Shown: positions 51,869 to 60,232 of the stretch, one piece after another
Position numbering within the stretch: position 1 is the stretch's first letter
Layout: every line of letters begins with the position of its first letter
Translations under genes and position numbers: made by a program
DNA from: Syntrophobotulus glycolicus DSM 8271
Lineage (GTDB): Bacteria > Bacillota > Desulfitobacteriia > Desulfitobacteriales > Syntrophobotulaceae
DNA: 64,000 nucleotides
Direction: 5' to 3'
Assembly: GCF_000190635.1 (NCBI RefSeq)
Contig: NC_015172.1
Coordinates: 1,054,001-1,118,000, forward strand
Notes under the pieces: generated by a model
Database searches by the model: none
The model's input: only the letters and a program-made list of their open reading frames with translations
What the model was told of the DNA's origin: nothing

Positions 51869-52631
51869 TCTCTTCACCTCCGGCCAAGCTGCCCAGCGGT
51901 ACCGGCCGGACCGGGGGCCGTACTGTTGCGGGGAAAAGCTCATCCAGGGGCCGGCCTGTTTCTTCAGCAATGATCTGACTGATTTTCTTGCGGCAGGTCA
52001 GTCCCTGACATAAACCCATTCCGGCTCTGGTGGCCAACTTAACGTCGGTTACAGTTTTGGCCCCTTCCCGGACCGCCTGGCGAATTTCCGCCGCCGTAAT
52101 TTCTTCACAGCGGCAGACGAATTCCCGGCGCTCTTGCTCCTTTGCCGGGGCAAAGCTGCGGACCTCATGCATAAACTGTTTCAGCACAGCCAGGGTAATC
52201 ACTGCCGTGGCAGTATTTTTTTCCAAAGTGTCAACGTGAATAATCCGGGCCTCCGTAACGGGATGTCCTGCCCGGTCCAGGCCCTTGACCAGATCACCGG
52301 CCGCCGGCAGCGGCCAGTATTCATAAGGCAGGGAAATCGCGGCCTCTGTCTCGCTGTAAGCCGCGTCAACAAGAAAAATTGCCAAGCCGGGACAGCCGCT
52401 GACGCACAAACCGCAGCCCCGGCATTTGCTCTGGTCGAGCACAGGCAAGGCGGTAAGCTCTTCCCCGATGGTGATCGCGCCGAAAGGGCAGGCGCTTTCG
52501 CACGGATTGCACGGAATGTTTTGGGTACATTCAATGACGGCGACAGGGCCTTTCGCCATCCGCTCAGGGGACGGCAGCAGCGCTCTGACTTCATCGTCGC
52601 TCAAAAAGCCGGTATAAGTTAAGCCCTTCAT
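51861..52631 (-). CDS. Ferredoxin-type electron-transfer subunit with 2x[4Fe-4S] and BFD-like [2Fe-2S] domains
   Basis: 256 residues. Two 4Fe-4S motifs: CNPCESACPFGAI and CRGCGLCVSGCPGLAI. C-terminal BFD-like [2Fe-2S] domain: EFVCRCEEITAAEIRQA with TRAGMGLCQGLTCRKKI. Such a fusion is found in anaerobe dye-linked amino acid dehydrogenase complexes, where it passes electrons from flavin subunits to a ferredoxin. Coupled by four-base overlap (ATGA) to the upstream flavoprotein. This part is absent from aerobic HcnABC. Confidence 0.88.
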   Translation of the reverse strand: MKGLTYTGFLSDDEVRALLPSPERMAKGPVAVIECTQNIPCNPCESACPFGAITIGEELTALPVLDQSKCRGCGLCVSGCPGLAIFLVDAAYSETEAAISLPYEYWPLPAAGDLVKGLDRAGHPVTEARIIHVDTLEKNTATAVITLAVLKQFMHEVRSFAPAKEQERREFVCRCEEITAAEIRQAVREGAKTVTDVKLATRAGMGLCQGLTCRKKISQIIAEETGRPLDELFPATVRPPVRPVPLGSLAGGEENE

Positions 52632-53728
52632 CCTGCTGATCCCTCCCGCTGCTTGAAGATTTCCGTTTTGGCCAGACGGCGTGCCGCGCCAAAGGGCCCT
52701 GACCGTAACGTTTCCATCCGGGCCCGGACAGCTTCCTTTTGGGCGGCCGCTGTTTTCTGATCAGAGAAACCCAGCGCTTCGGCCGCCGCAATCCCGGCCA
52801 GCCGGCCTTCCTCCATCGCCGTGCTGGCTTCCTCCACCCCGGCAATATCCCCCGCGACATATAAACCGTCCACCGAGGTTTCCATATTGCTGTCGTGAAG
52901 AGGAAGATGTCCGCCCAATACTGGTGAAAAAACAAACGCGCACCCGCAGGTCCAGGCTAATTCCGCCAAAGGAGTAAGGCCTGCCGCCATCCCCACTGTG
53001 TCCGCGTTTAAAATCCATTCGCTCCCGGCAAGCGGTCTCTGATCCTGATCCAGCCGCACCAATTCAACGCTGTGGACATGGTCCTGACCAAGAGCTTGCT
53101 GAATGGTTGCCCCGACAATAATCGGAACGCCGGCCCGTCTGAGCTTCGCCGCATGCACTCCGTAGCCGCCGATCTGCGGTCTGGCTTCCACGATGGCCGC
53201 CACTTCAAGGCCGGCCTGGAGCAGCTGATAAGAAACAATCAGCCCGACGTTGCCGGAGCCCAGCATGACCACGCGCTTGCCCGGAGAAACCCGGTGAATG
53301 TTGATCAGGGTTTGAAGCGCCCCGGCGCCCATGACACCGGGCAAGGTGGAGCCCGGGAAGGTAAGGGAATTTTCCGTCGCCCCGGTAGCCAGAATGATTT
53401 TGGCCGCTTTGACGCTGAGCTGGCTGCTGTTATTGCGGAGGATGGCGGCGGTTTTGTCGAAGATCCCCCAAACCACACTATTCAGCCAAACCTCCACCCC
53501 GAGCCTTGTCGCCTCGGACAGGAGCTCTTCACCGATGGCAAAGCCCCGAATCCCGGCTTTGTGGGAATGGGAACCGAAAAATTGATGAATTTGCTTGAAC
53601 AGCTGCCCGCCGGGACGGGAATGTTCATCGACGACCAAAACCCTGGCCCCCAGCCCGGCCATTTCGATGGCGGCACTCAGTCCGGCCGGTCCGGCGCCGA
53701 CCACAAGAGCGTCATAGGAATCACTCAT
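52628..53728 (-). CDS. NAD(P)/FAD-dependent oxidoreductase (HcnB/OoxA-like alpha subunit)
   Basis: 366 residues from ATG 53728 (MSDSYDALVVGAGPAGLSAA). FAD motif GAGPAGLSAAIEMAGLGARV and DEHSRPGGQLF; second nucleotide-binding motif VVMLGSGNVGLIVSYQLLQA; ATGATENSLTFPGSTLPGV; C-terminal VDGLYVAGDIAGVEEASTAM. The family forms the second flavin subunit of opine, HCN or proline dehydrogenases. It overlaps the following [2Fe-2S] gene's stop region and the ferredoxin start, indicating one protein complex. Confidence 0.88.
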   Translation of the reverse strand: MSDSYDALVVGAGPAGLSAAIEMAGLGARVLVVDEHSRPGGQLFKQIHQFFGSHSHKAGIRGFAIGEELLSEATRLGVEVWLNSVVWGIFDKTAAILRNNSSQLSVKAAKIILATGATENSLTFPGSTLPGVMGAGALQTLINIHRVSPGKRVVMLGSGNVGLIVSYQLLQAGLEVAAIVEARPQIGGYGVHAAKLRRAGVPIIVGATIQQALGQDHVHSVELVRLDQDQRPLAGSEWILNADTVGMAAGLTPLAELAWTCGCAFVFSPVLGGHLPLHDSNMETSVDGLYVAGDIAGVEEASTAMEEGRLAGIAAAEALGFSDQKTAAAQKEAVRARMETLRSGPFGAARRLAKTEIFKQREGSAG

Positions 53729-54041
53729 CGGCGGTGTCCCCCCTTTGCCCGGCAAAGTTTGAAGTGATCACCATGCCTTCCTGGACCTCGGTCACACAGG
53801 TCCGGACATTGGGACTGCCGTTTACCGTCATCACACAGTCTGTGCATCGTCCGATTGCGCAAAAGATCCCCCGCGGCTGCCCATAACGCGCCGTGTGACG
53901 CAGGATATGCCGCCCGTTGGCGAGCAGAGCGCTGGCGATGGTTTCCCCCTGCAGCGCGGTTAGCTTCTCCCCATCGGCCCAAATTGTCACCGTCTGTTTT
54001 AGGGATAACTGGCCCAAAATGGGATGATTGATAATTCTCAT
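53721..54041 (-). CDS. [2Fe-2S]-binding subunit (HcnA-like)
   Basis: 106 residues. Cys motif GIFCAIGRCTDCVMTVNG with a fourth Cys in VRTCVTEVQEG; the N-terminal half LKQTVTIWADGEKLTALQGE, then TIASALLANG, is the sarcosine oxidase alpha/HcnA-like ferredoxin fold. It overlaps the next gene by eight bases. By family it transfers electrons from the flavin subunits. Confidence 0.88.
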   Translation of the reverse strand: MRIINHPILGQLSLKQTVTIWADGEKLTALQGETIASALLANGRHILRHTARYGQPRGIFCAIGRCTDCVMTVNGSPNVRTCVTEVQEGMVITSNFAGQRGDTADE

Positions 54042-54132
54042 CAGTAAATCCTTTCTGCTTGCTGCAACTGAGCAGGATGCACCATTTTCGACAAAAAAGA
54101 GATTAAAGTAGAAACAGATTCAGGACTGTTTT

Positions 54133-55740
54133 TTACCAGACGGCCACAGTCCCGTCTGTCCGGGGCTCGGTGGCCCCCGTCAGAACGCCCCGGTCATCCC
54201 GCCAAATCAGCTGACCCCGCCCGAAGGTGGTGGCTCCGGCAGGGCCGCGGACAATCTGGTGGCCGCTTTGCAGCAATTCTTCAGCCAAAGAGTCAGGAAA
54301 GGATGCTTCCACTTCCACTTTATTTCCCTCCAGCCATTGCCAGCGGGGAGCGTCTAAAGCCGCCTGCGGATTGAGGCCAAAATCCAGGATATTCATCAGC
54401 ACCTGCACCTGAGCCTGGGGCTGGATATATCCGCCCATGACCCCGAAGGGCCCGACCGGCCGGCCGTCCTTGGTGATGAAGCCCGGAATGATGGTATGAT
54501 AGGTTCTCTTGCCCGGAGCCAAACAATTGACGTGCCCGGGATCGGCGGAAAAATTATAACCGCGGTTTTGCAAGCTGATTCCCGTTCCTGGAATGACCAC
54601 CCCTGAACCAAAACCGTGAAAATTACTTTGAATAAAGGAGACCATATTGCCCTCGCCATCGGCAGAGGCCAAGTAAACCGTACCGCCATTGTGCGGACGG
54701 CCTGAGCCCGGAATTTGAGCCGTTTTCGTTATCTGCTTACGGCGCTCGACGGTATAAGCTTCCGATAAAAGGGTTTCAATATTGATGTGCATCATTTTCG
54801 GATCGGTAATATGCGCCAAAGCATCGGCAAAAGCCAGCTTAACGGCTTCAATTTGGCGATGACAGGCCGTCAGGCTTTCCCTCCCGGTAAAATCAAAGCC
54901 CTGGAGAAGATTCAAGGCCAGGAGAACAACCAGCCCCTGACCATTGGGCGGAAGCTCCCAAACGTCATACCCGCGGTAATTGACGCTTAAGGGCTGAACC
55001 CATTCCGGCTGAAAAGCAGCCAGATCCTCCACCGTAAGAAATCCCCCGTGTTCTCGGGCAAAGGCCGAGATTTTCTCGGCCAGCACTCCTCCGTAAAGGG
55101 CCTGGCCCTCAGTCTCGGCAATCAGGGCCAGCGAAGCCGCCTGCTCGGGCGACCGCCAGATTTCCCCCGCTTGGGGCGGCCGGCCTTGCGGGGCGAAAAG
55201 ATCAAACCAGGGCCTGATGGCCGGATCGGTTTGGGCTTGATACAAATCAAAGGAGTTTTGCCACAACCGGCTGATGACCGGAGAAACGGCAAAGCCCTGT
55301 TCAGCGTACTCAATCGCCGGTTTCAGCAATTGGGGGAAGGGCAGCCGGCCAAACCGCCTGGAGAGAGCAGCCCAAGCGGCGGGAGCGCCCGGAACAGTCA
55401 CCGGAATGAGGCCGAACTTGGGAATCCGGTCATAACCGGCTTTTTTCAGGGCCTCAATGGTCAGGGACCGCGGCGCCGGTCCGCTGGAATTCAGGCCGTA
55501 CATTTTTTTATCCATATGGACAATCGCAAACGCATCGCTGCCAATTCCGTTTCCAGACGGTTCAACAACAGCCAGACAGGCGGCCGCGGCCACCGCCGCA
55601 TCAACGGCATTGCCGCCTTGTTTCAGCATATCCAGCCCGGCCTGAGCGGCCAGCGGCTGTGAAGTGGCGACCATACCCTTGGCCCCGTAAACCAGGCTGC
55701 GTCTTGAGGCATACGGATAGGCCAGCGGATCATAATTCAT
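54133..55740 (-). CDS. Gamma-glutamyltransferase-family Ntn hydrolase, cytoplasmic form
   Basis: 535 residues, no signal peptide. Large-subunit motifs: GGNAVDAAVAAAACLAVVEP, GIGSDAFAIVHM. The self-cleavage/nucleophile Thr lies in NGGTVYLASADGEGNMVS near residue 345. Further PGTGISLQNRGYNF, PGKRTYHTIIPGF, GGYIQPQAQVQVL. GGT proteins split gamma-glutamyl bonds (for example in glutathione) by an N-terminal Thr after autoprocessing. Location inside the cell and beside a dehydrogenase set suggests hydrolysis of an imported gamma-glutamyl compound; inference. Confidence 0.88.
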   Translation of the reverse strand: MNYDPLAYPYASRRSLVYGAKGMVATSQPLAAQAGLDMLKQGGNAVDAAVAAAACLAVVEPSGNGIGSDAFAIVHMDKKMYGLNSSGPAPRSLTIEALKKAGYDRIPKFGLIPVTVPGAPAAWAALSRRFGRLPFPQLLKPAIEYAEQGFAVSPVISRLWQNSFDLYQAQTDPAIRPWFDLFAPQGRPPQAGEIWRSPEQAASLALIAETEGQALYGGVLAEKISAFAREHGGFLTVEDLAAFQPEWVQPLSVNYRGYDVWELPPNGQGLVVLLALNLLQGFDFTGRESLTACHRQIEAVKLAFADALAHITDPKMMHINIETLLSEAYTVERRKQITKTAQIPGSGRPHNGGTVYLASADGEGNMVSFIQSNFHGFGSGVVIPGTGISLQNRGYNFSADPGHVNCLAPGKRTYHTIIPGFITKDGRPVGPFGVMGGYIQPQAQVQVLMNILDFGLNPQAALDAPRWQWLEGNKVEVEASFPDSLAEELLQSGHQIVRGPAGATTFGRGQLIWRDDRGVLTGATEPRTDGTVAVW

Positions 55741-55788
55741 TTACCTGATTCCTCCATAACATTTTTTTCCTCCGCAATGAGTTCCAGC

Positions 55789-56541
55789 TCAAATGCAATA
55801 GGTGATTTCGGGCAAGACCCTTCTGAGGAACTGTTTCGTTCTTTCCTCTTGAGGATTGCGAAAGATATCCTGCGGGCTTCCTTCTTCCACGATCACTCCT
55901 CCGTCCATAAAGATCACGTGATTGGCTACATCTTGGGCAAAAGACATTTCATGGGTCACGACCAGCATGGTGGTCCCTTCCTGAGCCAATTTTTTCATGA
56001 CGTCCAAAACCTCGCCGATCAATTCAGGATCCAGGGCCGAGGTGGGCTCGTCAAATAAAATAATTTCCGGATTCAAGGCGACGGCCCTGGCGATTCCCAC
56101 TCTCTGCTGCTGGCCGCCGGAAAGCTGAGCCGGATAAACCTGATACTTTTCGGTTAAGCCTACTTTATCCAGGGCTTTTCTGCCGATTTCCTCCGCTTTC
56201 TCCTTCGGGATCTTCCGGCCGACAATAAGCCCCAGGGTAACATTCTCCAGTGCTGTTTTATGATGAAACAGGTTGTAATTTTGAAAAACAAAGGCCACTT
56301 TCTGCCGGATATCATGAACCTGTTTTTTGGACGCCGTTTTTAAATCCACATCAATATCACCGAACCGGGCGTGCCCTTCATCGGCTTTTTCCAAGAAGTT
56401 CAGGCATCTTAACAAGGTTGTTTTTCCCGAACCGCTTGCGCCCAGGATGACCACAACATCTCCTTTTTCGATTCTTAAATTGATCCCCTTTAATACTTCG
56501 CTTTTGCCAAACCTCTTATGGATATTTGTCATTTCCAGCAT
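55789..56541 (-). CDS. Polar amino acid ABC transporter ATP-binding protein (GlnQ-type)
   Basis: About 250 residues from ATG 56541 ([20 protein letters not shown]); a GTG at 56553 is an alternative. Walker [22 protein letters not shown]-loop [13 protein letters not shown], signature [20 protein letters not shown], Walker [19 protein letters not shown]-loop [13 protein letters not shown]. First gene of the operon, unusually far from its permeases, which lie at the operon's end. Drives import by ATP hydrolysis. Confidence 0.9.
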   Translation of the reverse strand: MLEMTNIHKRFGKSEVLKGINLRIEKGDVVVILGASGSGKTTLLRCLNFLEKADEGHARFGDIDVDLKTASKKQVHDIRQKVAFVFQNYNLFHHKTALENVTLGLIVGRKIPKEKAEEIGRKALDKVGLTEKYQVYPAQLSGGQQQRVGIARAVALNPEIILFDEPTSALDPELIGEVLDVMKKLAQEGTTMLVVTHEMSFAQDVANHVIFMDGGVIVEEGSPQDIFRNPQEERTKQFLRRVLPEITYCI

Positions 56542-56603
56542 AATCTTAAGCACCTTTGCGATAAAATATTTTCAAGCCTCATCTATTATTCATGATGGAC
56601 AGC

Positions 56604-56648
56604 AAAAAAGGTCAGACTAGATCCTTGGGAAAAAAATCTAATCTAACC
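56604..56648 (-). terminator. Leader terminator/attenuator before the ABC operon
   Basis: On the minus strand GGTTAGATTAGAT (56648-56636) pairs with ATCTAGTCTGACC (56622-56610) over 13 bases with two G-U, followed by TTTTTT (56609-56604). It lies 63 bases before the first gene and about 70 after the expected transcript start. TCTAAC upstream could pair with GTTAGA of the first arm as an antiterminator. Confidence 0.65.
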
Positions 56649-56726
56649 TTCAGTTTTCTGATCAGTTAGAGGAAAATCAAGCGATTCAATTGTTTGACGG
56701 AAATACTCCTGAAAAAAACTATACTT

Positions 56727-56755
56727 ACTATACTTTAGAACGTTTATTTCGTCAA
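56727..56755 (-). promoter_or_regulatory. Sigma-A promoter of the ABC/dehydrogenase operon
   Basis: On the minus strand TTGACG (56755-56750), spacer of 17, TATAGT (56732-56727). Predicted start near 56720, giving a leader of about 180 bases that contains the terminator-like hairpin. Confidence 0.75.
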
Positions 56756-56965
56756 TAACCTGTTTGTTATTTCTTGAACCTGTTTGTTCTTTCTTGAGAT
56801 CAGGCTGCCCCTTTGCCGGGCCGTCTTTTCGTCCAGGCCTGGGTATGGTATAATTTGGACAACTGGGCAAGGGAAAAGCAGGCGATGCAAAGAAAAGGGA
56901 AAGAAAAGAAATCCGGCTTGACAGTACAGGAAGCCTTATGGTAAATTGACAACCAGACAGAAGGG

Positions 56966-57085
56966 ATGAAAAACACGATGGACGACAACCCTGGGGACAA
57001 ACGAGGCCGCAAAACGCCGGCCGACAGGGCATTGAAAATAAACTTTGGGGCGAGAAAACGCTTTGACGAACGAAAAAGGCCTTAG
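56966..57085 (+). CDS. Possible 39-residue basic protein
   Basis: Frame MKNTMDDNPGDKRGRKTPAD onward, Lys/Arg-rich, stop TAG at 57083 inside a terminator hairpin. A promoter TTGACA (56918-56923), spacer of 18, TAAATT with extended TG lies upstream, and AAGGG is directly before the ATG (poor spacing; the second Met has 12). Promoter plus terminator suggest a small transcript; coding is uncertain, and it could be a small RNA. Confidence 0.35.
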   Translation: MKNTMDDNPGDKRGRKTPADRALKINFGARKRFDERKRP

Positions 57086-57117
57086 CAATCCGCAAGAAGG
57101 GATTGTTATGCCTTTTT
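57073..57117 (+). terminator. Terminator of the small transcript before the CorC-like gene
   Basis: AAAAAGGC...AGCAATCC and GGATTGTT...GCCTTTTT form an interrupted 16-bp stem ending in a T-run. Confidence 0.6.
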
Positions 57118-57240
57118 GTTTTTTCGGTCAGGGAAAGGGCGCGTATGATTTCGCCCGGCCCCGTATTCTCAAGAATAAAAAACAGGTTTCATCAATAAAT
57201 ATTTATGCGGTAATGAATGAGGGAGGACTGAGCTGTCTTA

Positions 57241-58533
57241 ATGATCATATTGCTGAACATCATCCTTGTCATCTTTTTTGTCCTGATGAACGCCTTCTTT
57301 GTGGTCGCCGAATTTGCCCTGGTCAAGGTCAGAAAAACCCAGATTGAAATCCTGGCGGCCGGAGGGAGTGTCGGAGCGAGATACGCCCATCGGGTGGTCA
57401 ATCATTTAAACGCCTACCTGTCGGCGTGCCAGCTGGGGATAACGCTCGCTTCTCTGGCTCTCGGCTGGATCGGCGAGCCGGCGGTCTCCAAAATGATCGG
57501 TCCCTTTTTGCATTTCCTGGGCCTGCCCGAAAGCGCCATTCATACCATTTCCGTTGTCGCCGGTTTTTTCGTGATCACAACCCTGCATATCGTCCTGGGG
57601 GAGCTTGTCCCCAAATCACTGGCCATCATCAGCGCGGAGCGGTTTTCCGCAGCCACCGCCATGCCGCTGGTCTTTTTCTACCGGGCTACCTATCCGGTGA
57701 TGTGGCTCTTTAACCATACCACCAATTTCTTGTTAAAGCTGATGGGGTATTCCATGGTGGAGGATCATGAGGCCGCCCATACGGACGAGGAGATCAAAAT
57801 CCTGGTCGAGGAAAGCTATAAGCACGGCCTGATCGAAAAATCCGAATATACCTATGTCGACAACATTTTTGAATTCACGGATAAAAATGTCCGGGATATC
57901 ATGATCCCCCGGATGGACATGGTCTGCGTGTTTAAGGACGATTCCTTTGACCGCATCCTGGAAACGGTCATGAAGGAAAAATACACGCGCTACCCGGTAT
58001 GCGAGGGAGACAAAGACAATGTGATCGGCTTTATCCATATCCGGGATTTATACGAGCAGAGAATCCAGTCCGACATCAAGAATATCGACGGCATTATGCG
58101 CAGCCTGATTTCCGTTCCCGAAAGCATGCCGATCAATGATATGCTGAAAAGATTCCAAAAGGGCAAGGAAAATATCGCGGTCGTGATTGACGAGTACGGC
58201 GGCACCGCCGGCATCGTGACCGTAGAGGATATCCTGGAAGAAATCGTCGGCAGCTTAAAGGATGAGTATGACGAAGAGGATAAAGAGATTGAAATCATCG
58301 ACAGCAATACCTTTCTGGTCCAGGGCATGGTTCACCTGGAAAGAGTGGAGGATTTGACAGGCGTCAAGCTGCCGGTGGAAGAATATGATACACTCAACGG
58401 CTTTCTGACGGGCCAGATGGGCAGGATACCCGCCGCTGCCGAGAAGCCTCAGATCGAGTATGACGGGCTCCTGTTCAAGGTGGAAAAGATCAAAGACAGG
58501 CGGATTACCCTCGTGAAAATATGCCGGGCATAA
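57241..58533 (+). CDS. Hemolysin-C/CorC-type membrane protein with DUF21, CBS pair and CorC_HlyC domains
   Basis: 430 residues. DUF21 domain with membrane segments at 1-25 (LLNIILVIFFVLMNAFFVVA), 60-85 and 100-125 (VVAGFFVITTLHIVLGELVP). Cystathionine-beta-synthase pair from about 205 (RDIMIPRMDMVCV, YTRYPVCEGDKDNVIGFI; IAVVIDEYGGTAGIVTVEDI). C-terminal CorC domain (EEYDTLNGFLTGQMGRIP). Members act as Mg2+/Co2+ efflux or transport regulators. Preceded by GGGAGGA at a long distance of 13. Confidence 0.9.
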   Translation: MIILLNIILVIFFVLMNAFFVVAEFALVKVRKTQIEILAAGGSVGARYAHRVVNHLNAYLSACQLGITLASLALGWIGEPAVSKMIGPFLHFLGLPESAIHTISVVAGFFVITTLHIVLGELVPKSLAIISAERFSAATAMPLVFFYRATYPVMWLFNHTTNFLLKLMGYSMVEDHEAAHTDEEIKILVEESYKHGLIEKSEYTYVDNIFEFTDKNVRDIMIPRMDMVCVFKDDSFDRILETVMKEKYTRYPVCEGDKDNVIGFIHIRDLYEQRIQSDIKNIDGIMRSLISVPESMPINDMLKRFQKGKENIAVVIDEYGGTAGIVTVEDILEEIVGSLKDEYDEEDKEIEIIDSNTFLVQGMVHLERVEDLTGVKLPVEEYDTLNGFLTGQMGRIPAAAEKPQIEYDGLLFKVEKIKDRRITLVKICRA

Positions 58534-58655
58534 AAGCCCGGCTGACCGCGTTGACTTCTGCCCTGTAAGCAAAAAATTTATTTATTCGTATTCAACCCTC
58601 CCGGCTGAAATAGGATCCGCCATTTGCGGCAAACTAGAAACGGGAGGGATGCACA

Positions 58656-59657
58656 ATGAATATGCGTTTTGATGCCGTGTATTACGAGCCGGACGCCCTG
58701 AATTATGAGCTGGGACAGGAGCTGCGGGGCAAGTACGCCGGCCTGCCCTGGGTGCGGATCGACAATCATAACCGGATACCGGAGCTGACGGCCGCGGACA
58801 ACCGGGACTTTCCAAAGCTGAAAAGCCATCTGATCGTCGGAGTGAGAAAAACCCACCGGTATGTGCCGAACCATAAGGTTTCGGACTGGCTGGTGCCCTA
58901 CACCTCCTCAGGCTGCAGGGCGATGTGCCTGTACTGCTATCTGGTCTGCAATTACAACAAATGCGCCTACCTGCGCCTGTTTGTCAACCGTGAGCAAATG
59001 CTGGACAGACTGCTGAAAAAGGCCGCGGCGGCTCCTGTGCCCCAAACCTTTGAGATCGGCAGCAACAGTGATCTGCTCCTGGAAAATACCGTAACGGATA
59101 ATTTGCCCTATACCATCGAGCGGTTTGCCCGCGAAGGCCGGGGGAAGCTGACCTTCCCGGCGAAATTCGATATGGTGAATCCCCTGCTTAAGCTTGACCA
59201 CAGGGGGAAGACCATCTTTCGGATGAGTGTCAATCCCCAGGACATCATCAGCCGCGTAGAGCTGGGCACCTCTCCGCTGCCCGCAAGAATCCGCGCTCTC
59301 AACGACATGGCGGAAGCGGGATATCCGGTGGGACTGCTGATTGCCCCCGTGATCCTGCAGGGGGACTGGAAGCGCCTCTACGGGGAATTGATCGGGCTTC
59401 TGGCCGGTGAGCTGAGCGAAAAGGTCACCCAAAACGGCTTTATCGAAATCATCCTGATGACCTACAGCTTCATCCAGAATGCCATTAACACGGAGGCCTT
59501 TCCCAATGCCATACAGCTTTTGGACCGGGAAACGATGACCGGGCGCGGGCGCGGCAAATACTGCTACCGAAAGGATATCCGCGCAGAGGCGGAAGCCTTT
59601 TTCCGGGAAAAGCTCTCCCGGCAGCTTAAGACGATGCCCATCTGGTATATTTCATAG
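58656..59657 (+). CDS. splB: Spore photoproduct lyase (radical SAM), divergent
   Basis: 333 residues, ATG with GGGAGGG seven bases upstream. Radical SAM Cys motif CRAMCLYC at Cys87, Cys91 and Cys94, followed by YLVCNYNKC. The region VPYTSSGCRAMCLYCYLVCN fits SPL, and GRGKYCYRKDI near the C-terminus as well. The enzyme repairs the spore thymine photoproduct during germination. The Cys that Bacillus SPL uses as H-atom donor (in FEAACTSD) is Ser here (TFEIGSNSDLL), so another residue must serve, or the activity differs. Confidence 0.85.
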   Translation: MNMRFDAVYYEPDALNYELGQELRGKYAGLPWVRIDNHNRIPELTAADNRDFPKLKSHLIVGVRKTHRYVPNHKVSDWLVPYTSSGCRAMCLYCYLVCNYNKCAYLRLFVNREQMLDRLLKKAAAAPVPQTFEIGSNSDLLLENTVTDNLPYTIERFAREGRGKLTFPAKFDMVNPLLKLDHRGKTIFRMSVNPQDIISRVELGTSPLPARIRALNDMAEAGYPVGLLIAPVILQGDWKRLYGELIGLLAGELSEKVTQNGFIEIILMTYSFIQNAINTEAFPNAIQLLDRETMTGRGRGKYCYRKDIRAEAEAFFREKLSRQLKTMPIWYIS

Positions 59658-59693
59658 GGGGCCGGGGAAGAAAATACAATGTGGTCCTTTCCG

Positions 59694-59722
59694 TTGACAA
59701 AAGACGCAAGCCTTTTTACAAT
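59694..59722 (+). promoter_or_regulatory. Sigma-A promoter upstream of the AbrB-like gene
   Basis: TTGACA (59694-59699), spacer of 17, TACAAT (59717-59722), 100 bases before the gene start. Confidence 0.75.
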
Positions 59723-59821
59723 AGAAACAAGGAAACAAAGAAAAAGGTATCTCTTTGTAGAACACCGATCATATAAAAAAGGCAATAATATGGAACGGGC
59801 GACCGTCAGGAGTGAAACGAT

Positions 59822-60166
59822 ATGGAAAGAAAGATCATCAGTGTCTCAGTCAAGCGGCAAGTGACAATTCCCCAAAAGTATTTTGAAACCCTTGGCTTTC
59901 ATAACGAAGCAGAGTGCATTCTTCGGGAAGACGGCATCCTGATCAAACCAGTTCGGGATATCAACAGCGGGGAATTCTCTGAACAAATACTGGCCGAGTT
60001 GATTTCTCAGGGACTTTCAGGGCCTGAGCTGCTGGAACGGTTTAAGGAGCAGAGGAAAAAAGTGCGTCCGGCGATCAAGAAGCTCATTGCGCAAGCGGAT
60101 GATCTGGTAAAAAGCGGTGAAGGGAAAATATCACTGGATGAGATGTTCGGAGCAGAGGATCAGTAG
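59822..60166 (+). CDS. AbrB-like antitoxin
   Basis: 114 residues from ATG 59822. N-terminal SpoVT/AbrB domain: ISVSVKRQVTIPQKYFETLG then AECILREDGILIKPV. C-terminal 60 residues are helical and basic (LLERFKEQRKKVRPAIKKLI), typical for antitoxins partnered with a RelE-like toxin. The toxin gene that should follow is truncated to 21 codons, so this gene is now single. Confidence 0.75.
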   Translation: MERKIISVSVKRQVTIPQKYFETLGFHNEAECILREDGILIKPVRDINSGEFSEQILAELISQGLSGPELLERFKEQRKKVRPAIKKLIAQADDLVKSGEGKISLDEMFGAEDQ

Positions 60167-60232
60167 ATGGATGAACTTCGCTTGATGAAAGCAGCAGAAA
60201 AGGATTTCAAAAAGATCAGGGAAAAGGATTGA
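60167..60232 (+). pseudogene. Truncated RelE/ParE-type toxin gene
   Basis: ATG one base after the antitoxin stop opens MDELRLMKAAEKDFKKIREK, ending TGA after 21 codons. This is the typical N-terminus of a RelE-like toxin, but the strands with the catalytic residues are missing. A further frame just downstream (LKSGLAGTRENFYNELKRYI) is not clearly related. Confidence 0.6.

Noticed and set aside
53072-53767. 231-codon plus-strand frame opposite the HcnB-like gene
   Set aside because: Antisense shadow; the FAD and NAD motifs lie on the minus strand.
56604-56720. T-box riboswitch in the operon leader
   Set aside because: No T-box sequence or specifier-loop structure is visible in the roughly 110 bases; only a terminator hairpin is supported.
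56643-57095. 150-codon minus-strand open frame upstream of the ABC operon
   Set aside because: Ser/Pro/Phe-rich nonsense composition; it overlaps the operon promoter and the leader.
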